DNA from: Desulfocurvibacter africanus subsp. africanus DSM 2603
GTDB lineage: Bacteria > Desulfobacterota > Desulfovibrionia > Desulfovibrionales > Desulfovibrionaceae
NCBI RefSeq assembly: GCF_000422545.1
Contig: NZ_KE383873.1
Location: 124,001-188,000, forward strand
Length of the DNA: 64,000 nt
Direction: 5' to 3'
A model generated the notes under the pieces. That model did no database searches, was not told the origin of the DNA, and saw only the letters and a list, made by a program, of their open reading frames with translations. The position numbers and the translations under genes are program-made. Of this stretch, positions 8,742 through 15,841 are shown in pieces (the stretch's first letter is position 1; every line of letters starts with the position of its first letter).

Positions 8742-8966
8742 ATGAGCCATGGCTGCGCATATGCCAATCAGTGCATGCTGTACAAGAACTTCCAGGGTGT
8801 GTCGCCCACTCTCCGGAAGGCCTTCAAAGAGCGGCTGTGCTCGGACAAGGATAACGCCCAGCGTTGCCGTCGGGCCCAATACCACGCCGTCTACGGTGAC
8901 GACCCGCCGTTGTCCATGCTGCCTTTGCCCGTCAATCCGGAGGGCGGTATATGGCTCCGGGGATAG
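8742..8966 (+). CDS. small Cys-rich protein, 74 aa
   Basis: This short soluble protein has four cysteines at about residues 5, 11, 33 and 42, in a C-x5-C-x21-C-x8-C pattern. The segment KAFKERLCSDKDNAQRCRRA resembles small Cys motifs (YC..C-R type) found alone or fused to signalling and hemerythrin proteins in anaerobes. Metal or Fe-S binding is plausible but unproven. The ATG is preceded by a loose purine stretch (GGAGCAAGGGC). The thioredoxin-like gene overlaps its last 16 bases, so the two are very likely translationally coupled. A palindromic operator candidate lies upstream. Confidence 0.65.
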   Translation: MSHGCAYANQCMLYKNFQGVSPTLRKAFKERLCSDKDNAQRCRRAQYHAVYGDDPPLSMLPLPVNPEGGIWLRG

Positions 8967-9577
8967 AATCCGGCAGAGAGCCGAAGACAAGGCCGAGTGG
9001 CGTCGTGGCTGGCAAGGGCATCACCTGGGAGCGCGACCTGGATTACGCCTTGCGCCTGGCCAAAGCGGGCGGCAAACCGGTGTTGCTCTATTTCCATGAT
9101 CCCGACTGCGTTGCCTGCCAGGCGCAGGAAAACGAAGCCTTCGTCGATGGCTCTGTTGTGAGCGCAGTCAAGGAGCATGTCGTGCCCGCCTGGCTGCCTC
9201 ACGACCATATTCCGCTCTCGTCGGAGTATGGCGTGACTTGGTCGCCAAGTCTGCTCTTGCTTGATCCCGAAGGCCGTGCTCACCGCTGCGAGATCGGCTT
9301 CCTGCCTGCCGAGGAACTCGTTCCCTTCCTCCTCTTGGGCTGCGCCGGCGTATACTTCGACGGGGACAAGTTCGACTACGCCGTGCCCCTGCTGGAGCAG
9401 CTTCTGAATCGGCATGGCCGCAGCGCCTATGCGCCCGAAGCCCGCTTCCTGCTGGGGGCCGCGGCATGGAAAGCCAGCAACGACCCGAGCCGACTGCGCC
9501 TGACCTACGAGGACCTGCAGCGCACTTGGCCTGACAGCCTGTGGGCCAAGAAAGCCCAGCCGTATACGCGGCTTTAA
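8951..9577 (+). CDS. thioredoxin-fold protein (DUF255/thioredoxin_7-like) with C-terminal helical repeats
   Basis: This 208-residue protein has a thioredoxin-like domain at about 25-125. KPVLLYFHDPDCVACQAQEN carries a CVAC active-site pair, and WSPSLLLLDPEG gives the strand before a cis-Pro-like position. The C-terminal 70 residues (FDYAVPLLEQLLNRHGRSAY, then PEARFLLGAAAW) look like a TPR/Sel1-like helical pair. There is no signal peptide, so it probably acts in the cytoplasm as a thiol-disulfide or chaperone-like protein. GGAGG lies seven bases before the ATG. The start overlaps the end of the Cys-rich gene, which suggests that the two cooperate. Confidence 0.78.
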   Translation: MAPGIESGREPKTRPSGVVAGKGITWERDLDYALRLAKAGGKPVLLYFHDPDCVACQAQENEAFVDGSVVSAVKEHVVPAWLPHDHIPLSSEYGVTWSPSLLLLDPEGRAHRCEIGFLPAEELVPFLLLGCAGVYFDGDKFDYAVPLLEQLLNRHGRSAYAPEARFLLGAAAWKASNDPSRLRLTYEDLQRTWPDSLWAKKAQPYTRL

Positions 9578-9727
9578 GGCGGCGCACGAGAATAGGAAAG
9601 GCGCAGGTCTCCCTGAATCCCATCAGGAAGGGCACGCCTTAGCGGTATGGTTCAATGTGAATTGCCTTTGGCACGCAGCGGCGAGCCCAAGACATGGTTG
9701 GCTTTCCTACTGCGGAATGAATCAATC

Positions 9728-9763
9728 AAGATCCCCGTCAGAGTGCCATCTGACGGGGATCTT
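9728..9763 (+). terminator. rho-independent terminator
   Basis: A perfect 15-bp stem (9728-9742 with 9749-9763) and a six-base loop are followed by TTATT. It ends the plus-strand unit at 8742-9577. The remainder of the 9578-9950 gap holds no convincing gene and presumably the nitroreductase promoter. Confidence 0.85.
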
Positions 9764-9950
9764 TTATTGCGGGGAGAGACGATGCTCGTTTTGGAATGCA
9801 TCGTGAGAGGATCCGGCAGCCTTTCTTCCGGCTTTCGTGTGGCAAAACAGTTCCTACTCTCATGGAGGTGCTGGCCACAACCCTTACGTGACATGACGTT
9901 TGATGATATAAGTGAACAAGACAGCCACTTTAGACCATGGAGAAATACAA

Positions 9951-10529
9951 ATGCACATGACGGAGCTTGTGGCGCGGTGCCGGAGCTATCGGCGCTTTCG
10001 GCAGGGAGAGCGTATCGGCATGGAAGTCTTGGAGCATCTGGCAAGCTTGGCCCGGCTTACGGCCTCGGCGGCGAACATGCAGCCGCTCCGGTACGTGCTG
10101 GTGGCGGATTCGGTCAAGGCAACCGAAATCTATCCGACCCTTGGCTGGGCTGCCTACCTCAAGGACTGGCCTGGTCCTGTCGAGGGAGAGCGGCCCGCGG
10201 CGTATGTCATTATTCTGGGCGAGGAGAAGCACCGGAAGTTCACGGCCTGGGACATGGGCATCGCGGCTCAGACGATATTGCTTGGTGCGGTGGAGCGCGG
10301 CCTTGGAGGCTGCATGATCGGCAATATCGACAAGCCGCGCTTGGCCGGGATGATCTTGGTGCCCGACGGGTTCGAGATTCTGCTGGTTCTGGCCCTTGGA
10401 GTTCCGGCCGAGACCGTGGCGGTGGAGTCCATGGGCCCCGAAGGTGATGTCCGTTACTGGCGCGACGAGGCGAACGTGCACCATGTGCCAAAGCGGAGTC
10501 TGGAAGAGCTTGTGGTCGGACGGTATTAG
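9951..10529 (+). CDS. nitroreductase-family FMN protein
   Basis: This 192-residue protein has the short nitroreductase fold. CRSYRRFRQGERIGMEVLEH opens it with the basic FMN-phosphate-binding R-S-x-R segment, followed by TASAANMQPLRYVLV. Later come WDMGIAAQTILLGAVERGLGG and CMIGNIDKP, the dimer/FMN-binding helix. Such enzymes use NAD(P)H to reduce nitro, quinone or other small substrates; the true substrate is unknown. The ATG at 9951 follows GGAGA at a workable distance and removes a 13-residue extension from a GTG at 9912. The stop codon (10527-10529) is also the first three bases of a dispersed repeat, so the original C-terminus may have been altered by insertion. Confidence 0.85.
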   Translation: MHMTELVARCRSYRRFRQGERIGMEVLEHLASLARLTASAANMQPLRYVLVADSVKATEIYPTLGWAAYLKDWPGPVEGERPAAYVIILGEEKHRKFTAWDMGIAAQTILLGAVERGLGGCMIGNIDKPRLAGMILVPDGFEILLVLALGVPAETVAVESMGPEGDVRYWRDEANVHHVPKRSLEELVVGRY

Positions 10530-10656
10530 AGCATTTTGCTTTTGAAAATGCTCTATAAGCCACGCGTCGGCATGGCTTGCCGCCGCGCATAGGCGTAGGC
10601 GCAATTCACTTGCGCCGCGGGCGCCGGAGCGGGCGTCTTAAAAGCAATCTGCTCTA
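10527..10656 (+). repeat. MITE-like dispersed repeat, copy 1 (130 bp)
   Basis: This copy is near-identical to 20261-20388 and to the reverse complement of 47222-47348. Its ends are imperfect inverted repeats: TAGAGCATTTTGCTTTT at the left and a right end whose complement is TAGAGCAGATTGCTTTT (14 of 17 matching). Inside are four hairpins: a 10-bp stem from AGAGCATTTT, a GCC-rich stem weakened in this copy by an A-to-G-type change, a GGCGCAA/TTGCGCC stem, and a short one near the right end. It carries no transposase gene. Confidence 0.88.
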
Positions 10657-10663
10657 AAAAAGA

Positions 10664-10695
10664 AAATCGAGGAGGGCCGAAGCCCTCCTCGATTT
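10664..10695. terminator. bidirectional rho-independent terminator
   Basis: A perfect 14-bp stem (10664-10677 with 10682-10695) closes a CGAA tetraloop. The plus strand continues GTTTTT, and the minus strand reads out through a TTTTCTTTTTT tract. It can serve both the nitroreductase (plus) and the SNF2 helicase (minus), which converge here. Confidence 0.9.
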
Positions 10696-10712
10696 GTTTT
10701 TGAACGCAGGCG

Positions 10713-13700
10713 CTAGATCTCGAAGAGCATCTCCAGATCGTCGCGAGTGAGGGATTTCCAGGCCTCCTGGCCGGGGATGATGGCGTCGGCAATGCCTTTC
10801 TTCTGCTCCTGGAGCTTGAGAATCTTCTCTTCCACCGTGTTCTGACAGATCATCTTGTAGGAAAAGACCTGCTGGGTCTGGCCGATGCGGTGTGCGCGGT
10901 CAGTGGCCTGGTTCTCCACGGCCGGGTTCCACCACGGGTCGTAGTGAACCACATAGTCGGCGCTGGTCAGGTTGAGGCCCGTGCCTCCGGCCTTTAGCGA
11001 AATGAGGAAGATGGGGATATTCGGGTCGGAGTTGAAACGCTCCACCTGATCGAAGCGGTCCTTGCTCGCGCCGTCCAGATAGGCAAAGGGCGTTTTGTTG
11101 ATCTGCAGCCAGTTGCGAATGATATGCAGCATTTGCACGAACTGGGAGAACACGAGCACCTTGTGGCCTTCCTCGATGACATCGGTGATCAGGTCCTGGA
11201 AGGCGTCGAACTTGCCGGAGGGCAGGTTCGTGTTCAGGCCGGGCATGTCGAGCTTGAGCAGGCGCGGATGGCAGCATATCTGGCGCAACTTGAGCAGGGC
11301 GTCGAGGATGGACATCTGGCTCTTGGCGATGCCCTTCTCGTCCACGGTCTGCATGACCTGCTCCTTGAGCTTCTTGGCCAGGGCCGCATAAAGCTCGAGC
11401 TGTTCATCGGCGAGATTGCAGTACTGGATGGTCTCAATCTTGGGCGGCAGGTCCTTGGCCACCTCGGACTTGGTGCGGCGCAGGATGAACGGCCGCACAC
11501 GCCCGCGCAGATAGCTGAGCGTCTCCTCGTCGCCGTCCTTGATTGGCTTGACGATGCCGCGCTGGAACGAGTGCTGCGAGCCCAGGAAACCGGGCATGAG
11601 GAATTCGAACAGGCTCCACAACTCGAAGAGGTTGTTCTCGATCGGCGTGCCGGACAGACACAGGCGCATGTTCGTGTCCAGCTTGCGCACGCTGCGGGCC
11701 GTGATGGTGTTCGGGTTTTTGATGTTCTGGGCCTCGTCGAGAATGACCGAGTTGAACTCGAACTTGAGCAGCTCGTCCAGGTCGCGCCGCAGCAGGGCGT
11801 AGGTGGTGAGCACGATGTGCGAGTCCTTGATCTGCTTGAGCATGCCTTCTCGCCGTGCGCCGTAGACAGTCAGGATCTTCAGGTTGGGCACGAACTTCTG
11901 ACACTCGCGCTCCCAGTTGGGCAGCACCGAGGTGGGCACGATGATGAGATTCGGCCCCGTGAGGCCCTTTTCGTTCATGTGCTGGATGAAGGACAACGTT
12001 TGCACGGTCTTGCCCAGACCCATCTCGTCGGCCAGGATGCCGCCGAATTCGTACTCGCGCAGGAAGTTCAGATAGGACAGGCCTTCCTGTTGATAGGGCC
12101 GCAGTGTAGCATTGAGGCCCTGGGGTATGGCAATGGGCGTGATTTCCTGAAAGCTGTGTATCTTCTGGCGCAGCTTCTTGTAGAACTCATCGGTGTGCAC
12201 CTCAGGCAAGTCCTCGATGAGCTTGTCCAGTGCCGGCATCTCATACTGGCTGAACTGCTTCTTGGGCGGCTTATCAGGATCGTAGCCCAGGGCACGCAGC
12301 TTGTGGGCCAGCTTGTTGAGCCATGATTCAGGCAGGCTCGTGTATGATCCGTCCTTGAGCTGCACATAGCGCTTGCCCTGGGTCCAAGCCTTCCAGATGG
12401 CCTCGATGGGCACGCGCTGGCCGTCATATTCGACGCTGACCTCCAGGTTGAACCACTTGTCCTCTTCGCTCGTCTCCACCTCGGCCACGACAACGGGCTG
12501 AGAGAGCCTGACTTTGTAACGGGTCAAGTTCTTCTCGCCGTAGACGCGGTAAGTCTCAACGAGCTTCGGATAGTAATCCAGCAGGAAGGTGATGGCTTCT
12601 TCAGGCTCCAGGAACCAGTTGGCGTTGTTGCGCGCCTGGAAATTCATGTCGTGGAGCTTGCTCTGCAGGTCGGCTTCGGCCTGCTGATCACGGCGCAGGA
12701 GATAGGATTTGCCGTCGTGCGTGTAGCTGCCGGTCTGCAGGTCGGGATTGGGGCCGGGCAACATGACCTCCATGTGCTCGGTCTCGTAGACGTTGGAAAT
12801 CTGCAGGGTCAGCAGACTGCCTTCTTCGTCCAGGAACAGCTTGGGGCTGTACTTGGCGGGGACGAAGATGGGGGCCATGCGCGCCAGGAATTCCTCCTGG
12901 CCGTGCAGGTCGCTGGAGGGCAGCTTGGTCCACACGCGGTCGAGGAATTCGGATATCTCTTCCGAGGGAATGGCCGGAGGCGCGTGCACGAGGTTCTGGA
13001 TGAGGGATGAGCTCAGGCCCGTCTGCACCGGGTAGAACGTGCCGCGCCAGAGAACCCACAGAGGCATCTGGCCGTAGAAGAAGGCGTCCTCGCCCGTGAT
13101 GGAGAAAGGCTGCTTGCCCTCGCGCGAAAGCATGATGTCGAAAGCCAAGCCATTTTCGGATAGGGCCGGCGAGAGCTGCAAGCGCATGGTCTTGCGCTCG
13201 ACGCGCACCGGCTGGTCCGTGTCCCCCTGGAAAAGGTAGTACTCGTCCTTGACGGCCCAGAAGAACCAGGTCAGCAGACCGGGCGGCAGCTCCACCCGAT
13301 GGCCCATGTAATCCTGGTAGATGCCCAGCAGTCTGGCCACCTTGGGCAGCAGCGGCGTGGTCTCGGTCCAGTCCGGATTTTGCAGGATCTGGTCCAGGGT
13401 GACCTCGTTGTGCACCTGGGACAGACCGGACTTGTTTTGCCGCGCGCGGAAGAAGGCCACCTGCAGACGTTCCGGTTCGGGATAGAAGCGGTAGATCAGA
13501 TAGTGCTTGCCGGCTTCAGGCTCATGCTCGGAAGAGAAGTAGGAGCGGAAGGTTTGCCGCCACTCGGAACGTCTCGGCACCGCCTCGACGATGGCCTGCT
13601 CGGCCTTCTTCTCGTTCAGGGAAGCCAGGACCTTGAGAGCCACGGCGCCTACATGGCGGCATGAGCCGGAAAAGCCCTCGTCGCAATTGCAGTAGTAGTT

Positions 13701-13931
13701 GACCGCTTCCTTATCGAGATTAATGCTTATTTCAGTGGAGTAAACCTGGAAGTCCTCGCCCTGGATTTGGGCTTCGGCATCCCATAGTCCATCGCGCCGG
13801 TTAAGGCTCAGCTTCTGGACTCCGCCTTTGGAGACGATCCCCTGGGATCCCTCAAGGATGTACTCCGGGATGGAGTCCTTAAGGAAGTCGGAGAGGATTT
13901 TTTTGACCTTGTTTTCCTCGGCCGCAGACAT
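10713..13931 (-). CDS. SWIM zinc-finger SNF2-family DNA-dependent ATPase
   Basis: This 1072-residue SWI2/SNF2 protein has a SWIM zinc finger at about 75-110 (YYCNCDEGFSGSCRHVGAVA, the CxCxnCxH pattern). A long middle region follows, and then the two RecA-like lobes from about residue 620. Lobe 1 has GGILADEMGLGKTVQTLSF (motif I) and VILDEAQNIKNP (DEAQ motif II). Lobe 2 has LVFSQFVQML, then LKAGGTGLNLTSADYVVHYD and QATDRAHRIGQTQ (motif VI). Bacterial members translocate on DNA to remodel protein-DNA complexes, and their biological roles are mostly unknown. The ATG at 13931 has a weak GGGAG upstream. Its 5' leader contains an interrupted palindrome (13939-13954). It stands alone as a transcription unit. 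Confidence 0.93.
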   Translation of the reverse strand: MSAAEENKVKKILSDFLKDSIPEYILEGSQGIVSKGGVQKLSLNRRDGLWDAEAQIQGEDFQVYSTEISINLDKEAVNYYCNCDEGFSGSCRHVGAVALKVLASLNEKKAEQAIVEAVPRRSEWRQTFRSYFSSEHEPEAGKHYLIYRFYPEPERLQVAFFRARQNKSGLSQVHNEVTLDQILQNPDWTETTPLLPKVARLLGIYQDYMGHRVELPPGLLTWFFWAVKDEYYLFQGDTDQPVRVERKTMRLQLSPALSENGLAFDIMLSREGKQPFSITGEDAFFYGQMPLWVLWRGTFYPVQTGLSSSLIQNLVHAPPAIPSEEISEFLDRVWTKLPSSDLHGQEEFLARMAPIFVPAKYSPKLFLDEEGSLLTLQISNVYETEHMEVMLPGPNPDLQTGSYTHDGKSYLLRRDQQAEADLQSKLHDMNFQARNNANWFLEPEEAITFLLDYYPKLVETYRVYGEKNLTRYKVRLSQPVVVAEVETSEEDKWFNLEVSVEYDGQRVPIEAIWKAWTQGKRYVQLKDGSYTSLPESWLNKLAHKLRALGYDPDKPPKKQFSQYEMPALDKLIEDLPEVHTDEFYKKLRQKIHSFQEITPIAIPQGLNATLRPYQQEGLSYLNFLREYEFGGILADEMGLGKTVQTLSFIQHMNEKGLTGPNLIIVPTSVLPNWERECQKFVPNLKILTVYGARREGMLKQIKDSHIVLTTYALLRRDLDELLKFEFNSVILDEAQNIKNPNTITARSVRKLDTNMRLCLSGTPIENNLFELWSLFEFLMPGFLGSQHSFQRGIVKPIKDGDEETLSYLRGRVRPFILRRTKSEVAKDLPPKIETIQYCNLADEQLELYAALAKKLKEQVMQTVDEKGIAKSQMSILDALLKLRQICCHPRLLKLDMPGLNTNLPSGKFDAFQDLITDVIEEGHKVLVFSQFVQMLHIIRNWLQINKTPFAYLDGASKDRFDQVERFNSDPNIPIFLISLKAGGTGLNLTSADYVVHYDPWWNPAVENQATDRAHRIGQTQQVFSYKMICQNTVEEKILKLQEQKKGIADAIIPGQEAWKSLTRDDLEMLFEI

Positions 13932-14067
13932 GTATGCGTAGTACTCCCGTACTAACCGTATTACTCGGTTTTCGGTTTACTCTAAAGGAGTTATAGGGAC
14001 GATACCCAACAGCGGTGGAACTTAATAGGTTTGGTTAATCAAAAAACAAAAGCTAATCAAGCGCGAC

Positions 14068-14096
14068 TTGGCTTTTGGCCTGCTTTGCTTCATAAT
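14068..14096 (+). promoter_or_regulatory. candidate sigma-70-type promoter for the 14161 gene
   Basis: TTGGCT and CATAAT are separated by exactly 17 bases in an AT-rich stretch, with the -10 ending 64 bases before the ATG at 14161. The match to consensus is 4/6 and 5/6. Confidence 0.45.
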
Positions 14097-14160
14097 TTTT
14101 TCCTCGCGGAAAACTTGGTCCAGCCAATCGGACTACCAACCCGAGACAAGGAAGTAAGAA

Positions 14161-15810
14161 ATGCATCCAAGGCGTACCATTTTGGCCGTGCTGGCGGTCT
14201 TTTCAATACTGTCCCTTGCCTGTGGGCCTTCCGATACGGACGAGCAGGGCAAGCCGGCCGCCGGCGGTGTGAGGCCTGTCCCAGGAGTGGCCGAGACTCC
14301 GGTGCGCGGCGGCCGCATCGTTGAGCCGACTCTGGGCGAGCCCTCCAACCTCATCGCAGCCCTGTCCACGGACTCGGCCTCGCATGAGGTGGCGGACCTC
14401 ATCTACGTCGCGCCGTTACGTTACAACAAGGACATCGAACTGGAGCCTTGGGCCGCCGAGTCCTTCGAGGTGCTGGAAGACGGCAAGCTCCTGCGCTTCA
14501 AGCTGCGCGAGGACATCCGCTGGTTCGACGGCACACCCTTCACGGCCGCGGACGTGAAGTTCACCGTGGACCTCATGCGCGACCCCAAGACCCCCACGGC
14601 CTACAGCGACGACTATTTGGCCATCAAGGAATTCACGGTGACGGGACCCTACTCCTTTGAGGTGCGCTACGACAAGCCTTTCGCGCGCTCGCTGGTGACT
14701 TGGGCCTTGGATGTGCTGCCCAAGCACGCGCTGGAGAAGGAGAACCTTCTTGAAACCAAATATAGCCGCATGCCCATGGGGGCAGGTCCCTACAAACTCA
14801 AGGAATGGGTGCCCGGCCGGCGTATCGTGTTGGAAGCCAACGACGACTACTTCCTGGGCCGTCCCTATCTGGACCAGGTCATTTATGAGATCATCCCTGA
14901 CCTCTCCACCCAGTTCCTTGAATTGAAGGCGGGCAATCTCGATACCATGGGCCTTACTGCGCAGCAATATCTGTTCCAGACCAAAGGTCCTGACTGGGAG
15001 CGCAACTGGAATAAGTTCGAGTATCTTTCTTTCGGCTACACGTTCCTCGGCTACAACCTGAAGCACCCGCTGTTCCAGAGCAAGAAGGTGCGCCAAGCCC
15101 TGAGCTGCGCCATCGACACGCAGGAGATCGTCAAGGGCGTGCTTTTCGGTTTGGGCCAGCCAGCCATGGGTCCGTACAAGCCGGGCACCTGGGTCTACAA
15201 CGACAAGCTCGCGCCCTATGCCTACGATCCCGAGAGGGCCAAGCGCTTGCTGGCCGAGGAGGGCTGGCGCGACAGCAATGGCGACGGCCTGCTGGACAAG
15301 AATGGGCAGGCCTTTAAGTTCACTATCCTGACGAATCAGGGCAACGAGCAGCGCATCAAGACCGCGACCATCATCCAACAGCGGCTGAAGCAGGTCGGCG
15401 TGGCCGTGGACATCCGCACCGTGGAGTGGGCCGCCTTCGCCAACGAGTTCCTCAACAAGGGCAATTTCGAGGCCACCCTCCTGGGCTGGAACATCCTGCA
15501 AGATCCTGACATTTTTACTGTTTGGCATTCTTCGCAGTTCCCCCCCGCGGGGCTGAACCTGACCTACTACAAGAACGAGGAGCTGGACCGCCTGCTGGAA
15601 GAGGGCCGCATGACTCTGGACCAGGAGGAGCGCAAACGTATATACGACCGTGTGCAGGAGATCCTGCACGAGGACCAGCCGTACACGTTCCTGTACGTGC
15701 CCATGGCCCTGCCCATCGTGCATGCGCGTTTCCGCAACGTGGAGGTCGCGCCGGCCGGGATTACGCACAACTTCACCGAATGGTGGGTCCCCACGCACCT
15801 ACAGCGCTGA
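14161..15810 (+). CDS. extracellular solute-binding lipoprotein, family 5 (oligopeptide type)
   Basis: This 549-residue protein has a lipoprotein signal: MHPRRTILAVLAVFSILSLAC, with the lipobox LSLAC and Cys at 21. The mature part is a family-5 (DppA/OppA-like) binding protein. It has PFTAADVKFTVDLMRDPKT, the hallmark segment RQALSCAIDTQEIVKGVLFG and a C-terminal YVPMALPIVH. Such proteins capture peptides or nickel chelates at the outer face of the inner membrane for an ABC importer. No permease or ATPase genes are adjacent, so its partners are elsewhere or it acts alone. The start has AAGGAAG just upstream. rel follows after 31 bases and may share the transcript. Confidence 0.92.
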   Translation: MHPRRTILAVLAVFSILSLACGPSDTDEQGKPAAGGVRPVPGVAETPVRGGRIVEPTLGEPSNLIAALSTDSASHEVADLIYVAPLRYNKDIELEPWAAESFEVLEDGKLLRFKLREDIRWFDGTPFTAADVKFTVDLMRDPKTPTAYSDDYLAIKEFTVTGPYSFEVRYDKPFARSLVTWALDVLPKHALEKENLLETKYSRMPMGAGPYKLKEWVPGRRIVLEANDDYFLGRPYLDQVIYEIIPDLSTQFLELKAGNLDTMGLTAQQYLFQTKGPDWERNWNKFEYLSFGYTFLGYNLKHPLFQSKKVRQALSCAIDTQEIVKGVLFGLGQPAMGPYKPGTWVYNDKLAPYAYDPERAKRLLAEEGWRDSNGDGLLDKNGQAFKFTILTNQGNEQRIKTATIIQQRLKQVGVAVDIRTVEWAAFANEFLNKGNFEATLLGWNILQDPDIFTVWHSSQFPPAGLNLTYYKNEELDRLLEEGRMTLDQEERKRIYDRVQEILHEDQPYTFLYVPMALPIVHARFRNVEVAPAGITHNFTEWWVPTHLQR

Positions 15811-15816
15811 AAGGAG

Positions 15817-15837
15817 CCCGGCCCAAGGGAGGCCGGG
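15817..15837 (+). promoter_or_regulatory. small hairpin displaying the rel ribosome binding site
   Basis: CCCGGCC (15817-15823) pairs with GGCCGGG (15831-15837). The loop contains AAGGGA, part of the Shine-Dalgarno for the rel ATG at 15842. The stem is only 7 bp but all G-C. It might tune translation of rel relative to the upstream lipoprotein gene. Confidence 0.3.
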
Positions 15838-15841
15838 ACAT

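Noticed and set aside
11124-12326. 400-codon open frame on the plus strand
   Set aside because: It is antisense to the SNF2 ATPase lobes, which carry canonical helicase motifs.
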